From: Euryarchaeota archaeon UBA549
GTDB taxonomy: Archaea; Thermoplasmatota; Poseidoniia; Poseidoniales; Poseidoniaceae
Reading direction: 5' to 3'
Assembly: GCA_002495645.1 (NCBI GenBank)
Contig: DAGF01000042.1
Location: forward strand, 4,036-17,539
DNA: 13,504 bases
Numbering within the stretch: position 1 is the stretch's first letter; each line of letters starts with the position of its first letter. A program made the position numbers and the translations under genes. Under the pieces are notes generated by a model, which was not told where the DNA came from, did no database searches, and saw only the letters and a program-made list of their open reading frames with translations. Shown one piece after another: positions 1 through 6,217 of this stretch.

Positions 1-98
1 GCTTTCGCCACAGGTTTGGCCTTGGCAACGGGTTTAGCTTTGGCGACAGGTTTTGCCTCTTCGCCACCGGATGCTGCTGCTTTGTCGAGTAGTCCCAT
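1..98 (-). CDS. KPVAKA-repeat protein, N-terminal fragment (cut by window edge)
   Basis: This is the first 32 codons of a gene that continues beyond the left edge. It opens MGLLDKAAASGGEEA and then runs into three copies of the hexapeptide KPVAKA (residues 16-32, the last one cut). The 18-nt units differ at wobble positions (AAA/AAG, CCT/CCC, GTC/GTT/GTG), so the repeat is conserved as protein and is not a fresh DNA duplication. Lys/Pro/Ala tails like this occur in flexible, nucleic-acid-binding extensions, but nothing here identifies a function. The ATG at 98-96 lies 5 nt after the stop of the upstream gene, which indicates translational coupling in the same transcript. It is not obviously a signal peptide. 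The reading frame and start are fairly sure; the product is unknown. Confidence 0.7.
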   Translation of the reverse strand, partial: MGLLDKAAASGGEEAKPVAKAKPVAKAKPVAK

Positions 99-103
99 GA
101 TGT

Positions 104-1117
104 TCACGCTTCCTTGTACAATTCACCGATTTGGCGGTATATTTCAAAATCTGGAGAGGCCACAAAGGCTTGAATGGACGCGTCGGGCATGTTGCCAAGT
201 TGGTCATCGACCATGTTGTAGAAGAAAGCCCGCGTTTCATCGTCCGTCGTCTCAGGTGATTCCAATACCGCACGGTACGTTGCAAAATTCTCACTCGCCA
301 CAAAGTCATTCACAATGGCCTCGGGGAGGTGTTCACCCAGCAGGTCATCAACGATGGCGACGAAATGGGCAAAGAGTTCCAAACCGTCATCCTCCGCAGC
401 CTGTGCGGTGGTCGGTGATTCTTGAACAGGGCTGGCGCCTTGCTTCAACGCCTTCCTACGAGCCATCAATTCCTGGAGAATGGGTGTGAGTTCGGCCAAG
501 GCTTCCTTGTCTCCGACGGCTTTTGCATCTTGATAGAGGGGCTTCAGCGAGCGTAGTTCATCTTCCACCTGCTTGAGTTCATCAACGTCTTCGGCAGGTT
601 CGTCATCAAGAAGTTCGACAACTGGCGCATCTCGGATTTCTGCAACTTTCTCGTCAACGGCTGCTTTTCGCATCACGATGATCTCTCGGTCAAGTGAATG
701 TCCAAAACGGTCAGCATAGCGGTCGAGAAGGGAACCTGCCTCTTTGTTGCTGATTCGGTCGATGTGGCCGTAAATTTGTTGCAATGGCTTCTCCGACCGC
801 TTAGCCCACAAATCACTGTAGCCTTTTTCCTCAGCGATACCCGAAAGCGTGGTTTCAGGATTGTTCACCGGTTGGGGCAACGGCGTGGTGTTGGCCACAG
901 GGATGGGAGCGGGCGTAGGCGCAGCGGGCGTAGCAGGTGCTGGTGCAGGAACCGGTGCGGGCAACGGCGCAGGCATGCCGGGAAGCGGAGGCAGGTCGCC
1001 ACCCGTCGGCAATGGAAGGGGAGCGGGCAAACCAGCAGGAGGAGGCAAATCTGGCATGGGCAAAGGGGCTTCCTTATTCTTGGATTTCTTCCCTCTGCGC
1101 AGACCCAATGGACTCAC
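104..1117 (-). CDS. Hypothetical protein: Pro/Ala-rich linker plus duplicated acidic C-terminal module
   Basis: I do not recognise this family. In sequence order there is a basic N-terminus (LRRGKKSKNK, residues 6-15), a low-complexity Pro/Ala/Leu stretch (about 18-84), a charged probably helical region (about 95-225, with an acidic patch LLDDEPAEDVDE near 169-180), and two related C-terminal units of about 36-39 residues (248-286 and 297-332). The two units share a VDD-L pattern, then FVAS..F..YR. There is no signal peptide or membrane segment, so it is probably cytoplasmic. It follows priS on the same strand after an 87-nt gap and is almost joined to the KPVAKA gene. The longest frame begins with GTG at 1117, but a GAGGTGA ribosome-binding-like sequence overlaps that codon and favours the in-frame TTG at 1108-1106, which would remove three residues. 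The composition suggests a scaffold or adaptor protein, but that is a guess. Confidence 0.8.
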   Translation of the reverse strand: MSPLGLRRGKKSKNKEAPLPMPDLPPPAGLPAPLPLPTGGDLPPLPGMPAPLPAPVPAPAPATPAAPTPAPIPVANTTPLPQPVNNPETTLSGIAEEKGYSDLWAKRSEKPLQQIYGHIDRISNKEAGSLLDRYADRFGHSLDREIIVMRKAAVDEKVAEIRDAPVVELLDDEPAEDVDELKQVEDELRSLKPLYQDAKAVGDKEALAELTPILQELMARRKALKQGASPVQESPTTAQAAEDDGLELFAHFVAIVDDLLGEHLPEAIVNDFVASENFATYRAVLESPETTDDETRAFFYNMVDDQLGNMPDASIQAFVASPDFEIYRQIGELYKEA

Positions 1118-1120
1118 CTC
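1114..1120 (-). promoter_or_regulatory. Ribosome binding site deciding between GTG and TTG start
   Basis: On the minus strand the sequence GAGGTGA matches the complement of the archaeal 16S 3' end. It covers the GTG at 1117 itself and lies 5 nt ahead of the in-frame TTG at 1108-1106. If it is used as a Shine-Dalgarno site, the protein downstream starts at TTG (MGLRRGKK...). Confidence 0.5.
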
Positions 1121-1204
1121 GTCCCAAGGGATGGGAAACCACCCTTGAACCTTACCGCATGTTGAACCATGAAGAATGATGTTCTTTTTGTATCCAACTT
1201 GGTC

Positions 1205-2404
1205 TCAAACGAGTTTCGCCCACCCTTTGAGGACAAGGAATGTGGCGCCTGATTCATGAATTCGAAAACGCTCTCCAATCGTGCTCTCTAGGCGGCGCTC
1301 ACCGAATTGTGCAACGGCATCGTCAACCACCCATTCAACCTCATGAGCATCGTCCATTCCGAGCACAAAAGCTTCGTGAAGTGGGTTGTAAGCATGACTT
1401 CCATCAGGGTCAAGCCGTGCCAACGGAAATTCACTGACGCGCATACCGGATTTTCCGTGGAGAGAGGTTGGCCATCGGATTTGCCGTCGAACATCGATGG
1501 TCACCACTTCATCGGTTTCACCAGCCGAACCGAGCACGACCGAAGCGTCGGCTTTGAGCAGGTTCAAAAAGAGTGTTTGGTAGTTGCCGAGGAGTTCGAA
1601 TTTGCCCTCCTTCAATCGTTGCACACGGTTGTCATGATCCATCAATTCTGCAAGGCGTTTGATGGCTGCAGCCGAACGTTGCGAAGTGTTGCCTTCTCGG
1701 TCTTGAAGCGACTGAAGCGCTGCTTCCAATCGCCTCAATTCCGCATTGCCGCCCTCCGCACCACGGTGAATATTACGGAGCGTCATGATCATCTCATCCA
1801 TACCATCTCGTATGCGTTGCGTCCAACCTTTTGCATCCTGGTCGTGATATCTTGCGAGTCCACCCTGGACATCGACGCCCTCGCCCCTGATATGAGAGAC
1901 CAATTCTCGACGAGCTTCGGAGTCCAAATGGAACAGTCGCGGGTCGCGATAGTGCAGGTGGAATCCACGATGGCCAGAAAATGTCACTTGAAGGTGTTCT
2001 TGGGAAAAGCCAAATTCAGGTTCCAAATAGTCATTCCATAACGACCAAGCCTGTTCTTGTATGACGGCGAGCATACCAGGAAAATCACGGTCAGTGACGC
2101 CAGGAAGATGGTCGCCATCCAAGTCAAAGATGAGGTCGGCACCTTGCCACAATTTGTCGGCCATTTTCAGTTCATACGGGCGGCGCCAATATGCCGTTGA
2201 GTAGAAACACGAATGCATGGCGCGTTGTGACAAAAAGGATTGAACTTGATTCACGTCAGAAAAGGATTTGTGGCGAAGCGGTGGTGCCCCCCCAAACGGA
2301 ATAAACATCCATTCACGTGTTTTGATGCGGGGGGGCGACCACAAGGAGGCGTTTTGGTAGTATTGCCCAAAACGATGTGCAAACCTTGCCCAGCCACCTG
2401 ACAT
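1205..2404 (-). CDS. priS: DNA primase small (catalytic) subunit PriS
   Basis: This is the catalytic subunit of the archaeal/eukaryotic-type primase, which makes primers for DNA replication as a heterodimer with PriL (not in the window). The AEP catalytic motif is LIFDLDGDH at residues 91-99, with the metal-binding aspartates at D94 and D96. SGHRGFHLHY at 143-152 is the conserved nucleotide-binding His motif. VTIDVRRQIR followed by SLHGKSG (301-320) supplies the likely third Asp (D304) and the conserved His316. At 399 residues it is somewhat longer than many archaeal PriS proteins. A helical, charged stretch around 205-265 probably accounts for the extra length. The ATG at 2404-2402 is preceded by AGAGGGGC at 4-5 nt spacing, which supports this start. 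Two homopolymer runs (C7, G7 on the plus strand) lie in the first 40 codons. This gene is the best lineage marker in the window. Confidence 0.95.
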   Translation of the reverse strand: MSGGWARFAHRFGQYYQNASLWSPPRIKTREWMFIPFGGAPPLRHKSFSDVNQVQSFLSQRAMHSCFYSTAYWRRPYELKMADKLWQGADLIFDLDGDHLPGVTDRDFPGMLAVIQEQAWSLWNDYLEPEFGFSQEHLQVTFSGHRGFHLHYRDPRLFHLDSEARRELVSHIRGEGVDVQGGLARYHDQDAKGWTQRIRDGMDEMIMTLRNIHRGAEGGNAELRRLEAALQSLQDREGNTSQRSAAAIKRLAELMDHDNRVQRLKEGKFELLGNYQTLFLNLLKADASVVLGSAGETDEVVTIDVRRQIRWPTSLHGKSGMRVSEFPLARLDPDGSHAYNPLHEAFVLGMDDAHEVEWVVDDAVAQFGERRLESTIGERFRIHESGATFLVLKGWAKLV

Positions 2405-2408
2405 GAAA

Positions 2409-2416
2409 GCCCCTCT
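2409..2416 (-). promoter_or_regulatory. Ribosome binding site of priS
   Basis: AGAGGGGC on the minus strand ends 4 nt before the ATG at 2404-2402. It is a purine-rich Shine-Dalgarno-like site and supports that codon as the priS start. Confidence 0.5.
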
Positions 2417-2455
2417 ACTTTCACCAAGCGTTGAGGGTTCTTGAAGAAAGCCGTG

Positions 2456-2665
2456 TTATTCTTGCTTCATCCAGAACCGCTCATCAGCATCGCTGACCTC
2501 AGTAGCGGTATCTGCGCCTGTGGCTTCAACATAATGCGTCCAGCACATGTAATACTTGTCAACGACCATGGCGTTACCGAAGGTCAACCGAATACCGCAT
2601 ACGTGGCAACGCGGGCCAAGTTCACCGTTGGGTGCTTGAGCGAGTTGGATGTGATCGTGGGGCAT
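2456..2665 (-). CDS. Small CxxC...CxxH putative zinc-binding protein
   Basis: This is a 69-residue protein of unknown function. With the ATG start at 2665-2663 it begins MPHDHIQLAQ. It contains CHVCG (Cys20 and Cys23) and later CWTH (Cys41 and His44), giving four candidate ligands in a CxxC-x17-CxxH arrangement typical of a small treble-clef or ribbon zinc site. The tail is acidic and ends FWMKQE. The frame can be opened further upstream to a GTG at 2683, but GGAAGGA sits 5 nt ahead of the internal ATG and makes that start more likely. It lies between the DOHH-like gene and priS on the same strand, 53 nt and 51 nt from them, so it is probably cotranscribed. A role in RNA or DNA binding, or as a metal-dependent regulator, is possible but not shown. 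Confidence 0.75.
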   Translation of the reverse strand: MPHDHIQLAQAPNGELGPRCHVCGIRLTFGNAMVVDKYYMCWTHYVEATGADTATEVSDADERFWMKQE

Positions 2666-2670
2666 ACGTA

Positions 2671-2677
2671 TCCTTCC
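2671..2677 (-). promoter_or_regulatory. Ribosome binding site of the small zinc-type protein
   Basis: GGAAGGA on the minus strand is separated by 5 nt (TACGT) from the ATG at 2665-2663. It lies inside the longer GTG-initiated frame and argues for the shorter protein. Confidence 0.45.
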
Positions 2678-2718
2678 TAACACGGGGTATGCGGTCTAGT
2701 CTTTGAACTTGAGGGAGC

Positions 2719-3207
2719 CTACCATTCAGTTTCTTCAAACTCAGAACCTTCGACCCAAGCCAGAAGGTCGAGCGCAACAATGCACGATTCTGCTACTTCG
2801 GGCAGCGGGTCCTTGACAAATTTTTGAAGGGACGGAATCACACTTCTATCGCCAATTGCACCCATGGCTTCTGCAGCTTCATGGCGAACCATGACATGCT
2901 CGTTGCTATCCTCCAAGCGTTCCACGAGCGTCGGTAAGGCGACAGGGTTCTGCATCTGGCCAAGCACATAGGCAATTTCGTGGCGGAGGAGGGCACTTTT
3001 ACTGGAGAAACCACGACAAAGGGCCAAACATGCTTCGTCGGTTCGTTGATTTCGAAGGGCAAATACTGCCCGCATGCGTTGAAACATCGGTTGTTCCTCG
3101 TCGCAAAGTTGCTCCTTCAATGATGCCAAAGCAGAAGTCTTCGCTGGCGGAGCGGGATCCACCGACCCGTATTGGCTGACCTGAGGTTTGCGGCCTGTAT
3201 CCGACAT
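2719..3207 (-). CDS. HEAT-repeat protein resembling the C-terminal half of deoxyhypusine hydroxylase
   Basis: This 162-residue protein is built of about four HEAT repeats (roughly 24-57, 58-88, 89-121 and 122-152). Repeats 2 and 3 contain LLRHEIAYVLGQMQ (His76-Glu77) and MVRHEAAEAMGAIGD (His109-Glu110). The two His-Glu pairs are 33 residues apart. In eukaryotic deoxyhypusine hydroxylase (DOHH), a di-iron enzyme that completes hypusine on initiation factor 5A, each symmetric half has two HE motifs with this spacing, and full-length proteins are about 300 residues. The segment SVDPAPPAK (15-23) resembles, from memory of the human protein, the linker that opens its second half. Here only one half is present. 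A homodimer could rebuild a four-HE di-iron site (inference). The start ATG lies 9 nt after the mqnD stop, with GAGGT 6 nt ahead. The alternative is a generic PBS-lyase-type HEAT protein without hydroxylase activity. Confidence 0.8.
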   Translation of the reverse strand: MSDTGRKPQVSQYGSVDPAPPAKTSALASLKEQLCDEEQPMFQRMRAVFALRNQRTDEACLALCRGFSSKSALLRHEIAYVLGQMQNPVALPTLVERLEDSNEHVMVRHEAAEAMGAIGDRSVIPSLQKFVKDPLPEVAESCIVALDLLAWVEGSEFEETEW

Positions 3208-3216
3208 GGTTTAACC

Positions 3217-4116
3217 TCAGGGAGCACCGATGAATCTCATGGCATCCGTATCAAAGTCCTCTCGGATGAGGCCAATGTCTTGACCCTCCTTGATGAAGCG
3301 GCGAATGGATGCTCGACCCTCATCTCGGTAGTCAATGGTCCGGTCGTTGACGTACATGCCAACAAATTCCTTGTTGGTGTCATCATCAATTCCTCTGCCC
3401 CACGCCTTTGCGAATTCGAGCGCTTCATCGGGGGATTTAAGTGCGAACTCAATGCTCATCTTGGTGTATTTCGTGATGTCCTGCATCACCTGCTCACCGA
3501 GGTCTCTGCGGACGACGTTGCCGCCCAAGGGCATTGGCCAGTTCGGCGTTCGAGCGTTCCACCACTTGCCCAAGTCAATGAGAACATCGAGGTCGTGGTC
3601 AACATAGGTGAGTTGGCCTTCATGAATGATCAGTCCACTCATGTAGGTTCCATCTAAAATTCGGGGGATGATTTCGTCAAAGGGGACCACAGCGACTTCA
3701 CAATCACCCCATGCCAAACGGAGACCGAGGTAGGCACTGGTTTTCAGGCCAGGGACAGCGATGACATTGCCTCGGGCGTCCTCCTCAGATACGCCTTGAC
3801 GACATACAATCATCGGGCCATATCCTTCGCCCATGGAGGCACCACAGTTCATGAGGGCGTAATTTTCAGCAATGTCAGGATAGGCATGGATGGAGACGGC
3901 TGAGACTTCCAATTCTTGATTCATCGCCCGATGGTTCAATGTTTCAATGTCTTGCAATTCGTGGACAAAATTGTAGCCAGGTGTGGGAAAGGCCCCAGTG
4001 GTCATGGCGTGGAACATGAAAGCATCATCGGGGTCCGGACTGTGGCCGATGCGCACGATCTTGTTTCCCGATGCATCAACAGGTAGTTCAACGACCATGT
4101 TTGATTCCACTAGCAT
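3217..4116 (-). CDS. mqnD: MqnD-like protein (1,4-dihydroxy-6-naphthoate synthase family)
   Basis: The MqnA/MqnD family has a periplasmic-binding-protein fold. MqnD cleaves cyclic dehypoxanthine futalosine to 1,4-dihydroxy-6-naphthoate in menaquinone synthesis. Visible motifs, numbered from the ATG at 4116, are IGHSPDPDDAFMFHAM (about 23-38), LIIHEGQLTY (about 162-171, containing the His proposed as the MqnD base) and PLGGNVVRRDLG (about 196-207). The N-terminal motif differs from the SPCPNDTF form of well-studied MqnD proteins, so this is a divergent subgroup. The frame is open up to a TTG at 4167 that overlaps the mqnA stop. ATGs at 4131, 4116 and 4098 are better candidates; I chose 4116 because GAAGG lies just upstream, though the spacing is short. 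Its place right after mqnE and mqnA strongly supports a menaquinone role. Confidence 0.8.
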   Translation of the reverse strand: MLVESNMVVELPVDASGNKIVRIGHSPDPDDAFMFHAMTTGAFPTPGYNFVHELQDIETLNHRAMNQELEVSAVSIHAYPDIAENYALMNCGASMGEGYGPMIVCRQGVSEEDARGNVIAVPGLKTSAYLGLRLAWGDCEVAVVPFDEIIPRILDGTYMSGLIIHEGQLTYVDHDLDVLIDLGKWWNARTPNWPMPLGGNVVRRDLGEQVMQDITKYTKMSIEFALKSPDEALEFAKAWGRGIDDDTNKEFVGMYVNDRTIDYRDEGRASIRRFIKEGQDIGLIREDFDTDAMRFIGAP

Positions 4117-4160
4117 GTCCTTCAAGAACATTCGTTTGGGGAAAGAACGAAGAAAGCACG

Positions 4161-4964
4161 CTACCAAGCAAATTGAGGTTGGTTTTCCATAGCGCAGGCA
4201 GAATCGAGAAAACGGAACAAACCATCCAGGTGGTGTTGATTGAGCCGATTGAAAACCTCACCATAATATTGGTCAAGTCGCGCATGGGTGAGACCGGATT
4301 TTTCCATGGACCACTGAATCACCAACTCTCGCTTCATTCCTTGCGATTCGAAGGATTCCAAATTGTCGAGCAGGGCGGCATGCGCTTCCTGCAGGGGTTC
4401 AAGGGGGGTGTCTTTCCTCGCCACGAAGACACCAAAAATCATCGGCAAACCTTCCTGTTCCATCCACGCAGTCCCAAGGTCCATCTGAACCATTTCAGGA
4501 AATTCACGTGCTGCCTCGAGGGCTCGGTCTCCAATCAGCAGTGCACCGTCGGCCATGGCCATCATGGACTCGTAATCAGGACCGGTTGAGACGTATTTCA
4601 TGTTCCTTCCCTGTTTGGAAATGAGATGTTTGAGCAGTGCCACAGAGGTCGCAGAATCGCTTGGCAGAGCGATGGTTTTCATTGACGAGAGTGGGACAGC
4701 ACCAAAAAGCAACACGCTGCCAACTTCTCCCTGACTTCCAATGCCGATGTCAGGAAGGAGAACCAATTCATCGGCATGTTTTGCATAATCAGCAGCAGGA
4801 ATCGGAGCGAGAATACAATCTCTCCTCAAGACATGGCCTGTTAGCCAGGATGGAGGAGCAGACAAGACGTTCCAGGTGGAGTTGAGGTCGTGGTACAAAG
4901 GATCGCAATTGATGAACGCCACACGTCCAAGCGTTGAGGTCCATGTTTCGCTCATGTCAATCAT
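4161..4964 (-). CDS. mqnA: Chorismate dehydratase MqnA
   Basis: MqnA converts chorismate to 3-enolpyruvylbenzoate, the first step of the futalosine route to menaquinone. The 267-residue product has the family features in order: GRVAFINCDPLYHDL near the N-terminus (13-27), IPAADYAKHADELVLLPD (55-72), IGSQGEVGSVLLFG (75-88, the conserved substrate-pocket loop) and ALLIGDRAL (141-149). No signal peptide is seen, so the enzyme is cytoplasmic, as expected. The ATG at 4964-4962 overlaps the mqnE stop as ATGA, showing tight translational coupling. A second in-frame ATG three codons later (4955) is also possible. Length and motif order are normal for the family. The following mqnD-like frame begins at or shortly after the stop. 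Confidence 0.92.
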   Translation of the reverse strand: MIDMSETWTSTLGRVAFINCDPLYHDLNSTWNVLSAPPSWLTGHVLRRDCILAPIPAADYAKHADELVLLPDIGIGSQGEVGSVLLFGAVPLSSMKTIALPSDSATSVALLKHLISKQGRNMKYVSTGPDYESMMAMADGALLIGDRALEAAREFPEMVQMDLGTAWMEQEGLPMIFGVFVARKDTPLEPLQEAHAALLDNLESFESQGMKRELVIQWSMEKSGLTHARLDQYYGEVFNRLNQHHLDGLFRFLDSACAMENQPQFAW

Positions 4965-6172
4965 CCCTGAGCCATCGGAAGAGGGCGCCGTGAAGGCGGA
5001 GGCGGCGGCGTGTAGACCTCAAAAGAGGAGTAGGTCGTGTTGCGCTGGACCGGCTCGCAACCAGCATCGTAGATGAGGCGAGCAAGTTTTGTTCGGTCAT
5101 GGTCCAAGGGCGCAGTGGAACCAGCAAGATGCATGATGGATTCCTTTTGGACCGTACCGTCAATGTCGTCCGCGCCAAATTGCAGCCCCAACTCAGCAAG
5201 GTGGTCGCCAATGTTCATGCGGTAGGCTTTGATGTGAGGTATGTTGTTCAGCATCAGTCGAGAAACAGCGATGGTTCGCAGAACCTCAGTGCCTGTCGCA
5301 AGTTGTGCCTCGGGGAGTCGCGTGTGGTCTGGCAAAAACGGATAGGGCACGAAACACTGGAAACCGCTCGTGATGTCGTTCAGTTCTCGGAGTGAAATCA
5401 TGTGTTGCAGCCGCTGCTCAAGCCGTTCCACAGTTCCAAAGAGCATGGTGCAATTGGATGGAAGCCCAACTTCATGGGCTTCACGATGAATCCGGAGGTA
5501 TTCTTCTGAACTTTCCTTTCCGTTGCAAATGTGCGCCCTGACATCGTCGTCGAGAATTTCAGCCCCCCCACCTGGAAGCGAGGTCAAGCCGGCCTCGTTG
5601 AGTCGACGAAGCACCTCTTTTGTTGAGATGGATGATTTTTGTGCCAAGTGCTTGATTTCCACAGCGGTCAACGCCTTGATGGAGATATGAGGAAATTGTT
5701 CCTTCGTTGCTCTGAAGAGGCCCTCGTAGTGCTCAACACCCCAATCAGGGTGGAGTCCACCGACCGAGTGCACCTCGTCAACGGCATGCGCATACTGTTC
5801 CAAATCAGCGAGGTATTGGTCCACTGACATGGCGTAGGCATCGGATGCTTTTGGGCCTCGACGAAAGGCACAAAATTTGCAGGCAAGTACACAGATATTG
5901 GTTTGGTTGATGTGAACGTTTGAATTGAAAAATGCCTGTGAGCCGAATCTAGCTTCACGAACGCAGTTGGCTAGTGCCCCAAGCTCGTGCAAGTCAGGAT
6001 GGGTGTACAACACCATGCCATCCTCAAGGGTCAGTGCCTGGTTTTCCATCAGTTTGCCCGCAATGGATTGGAGGTTGGAGCTCCAAGACCTTGCACTGAT
6101 GTTCTGTTCTAACCGAGCCAACCAGTCGGCATGTTCGCCTGCGAGGGCAGCAGGTTGGCCAACTGACGTCAT
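4961..6172 (-). CDS. mqnE: Aminofutalosine synthase MqnE (radical SAM)
   Basis: MqnE joins S-adenosylmethionine and 3-enolpyruvylbenzoate to give 6-amino-6-deoxyfutalosine, the step after MqnA. The radical-SAM cluster motif is C94-x3-C98-x2-C101 within NICVLACKFCAF. Motifs that point to MqnE and not its paralogue MqnC are VGGLHPD (137-143), IKALTAVEI (165-173), LPGGGAEI (199-206), PHIKAYR (312-318) and FGADDIDGT (332-340). The 403-residue protein has a Pro/Arg-rich tail (TPPPPPSRRPLPMAQG, 388-403) after the usual family end, an unusual addition just before the overlap with mqnA. The ATG at 6172 lies 45 nt downstream of the ATPase stop, with purine-rich AGAGGCAGAGG just ahead. The order mqnE-mqnA-mqnD follows the pathway's enzymes although mqnB and mqnC are not here. 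Confidence 0.93.
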   Translation of the reverse strand: MTSVGQPAALAGEHADWLARLEQNISARSWSSNLQSIAGKLMENQALTLEDGMVLYTHPDLHELGALANCVREARFGSQAFFNSNVHINQTNICVLACKFCAFRRGPKASDAYAMSVDQYLADLEQYAHAVDEVHSVGGLHPDWGVEHYEGLFRATKEQFPHISIKALTAVEIKHLAQKSSISTKEVLRRLNEAGLTSLPGGGAEILDDDVRAHICNGKESSEEYLRIHREAHEVGLPSNCTMLFGTVERLEQRLQHMISLRELNDITSGFQCFVPYPFLPDHTRLPEAQLATGTEVLRTIAVSRLMLNNIPHIKAYRMNIGDHLAELGLQFGADDIDGTVQKESIMHLAGSTAPLDHDRTKLARLIYDAGCEPVQRNTTYSSFEVYTPPPPPSRRPLPMAQG

Positions 6173-6217
6173 GCCTCTGCCTCTACGGATTCCTTCATGA
6201 ACATGTGCTTTGTTCCG

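Noticed and set aside
16..489. Plus-strand open frame of 157 codons at the left edge
   Set aside because: It is antisense to the KPVAKA gene and the Pro-rich protein, and its product is rich in Arg, His, Pro and Trp with no recognisable motif, as expected of a shadow frame.
849..1148. Plus-strand Gly/Ala-rich frame resembling a collagen-like or glycine-rich protein
   Set aside because: It is the complement of the Pro/Ala-rich linker of the minus-strand gene; the Gly richness simply mirrors Pro codons.
1307..2041. Plus-strand open frame of 244 codons
   Set aside because: It lies fully antisense to priS, whose catalytic motifs are unmistakable.
2662..2693. Inverted repeat GCATAC...GTATGC ahead of the small zinc-type gene
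   Set aside because: Only 6 bp per arm with a 20-nt spacer; this is expected by chance at this length.
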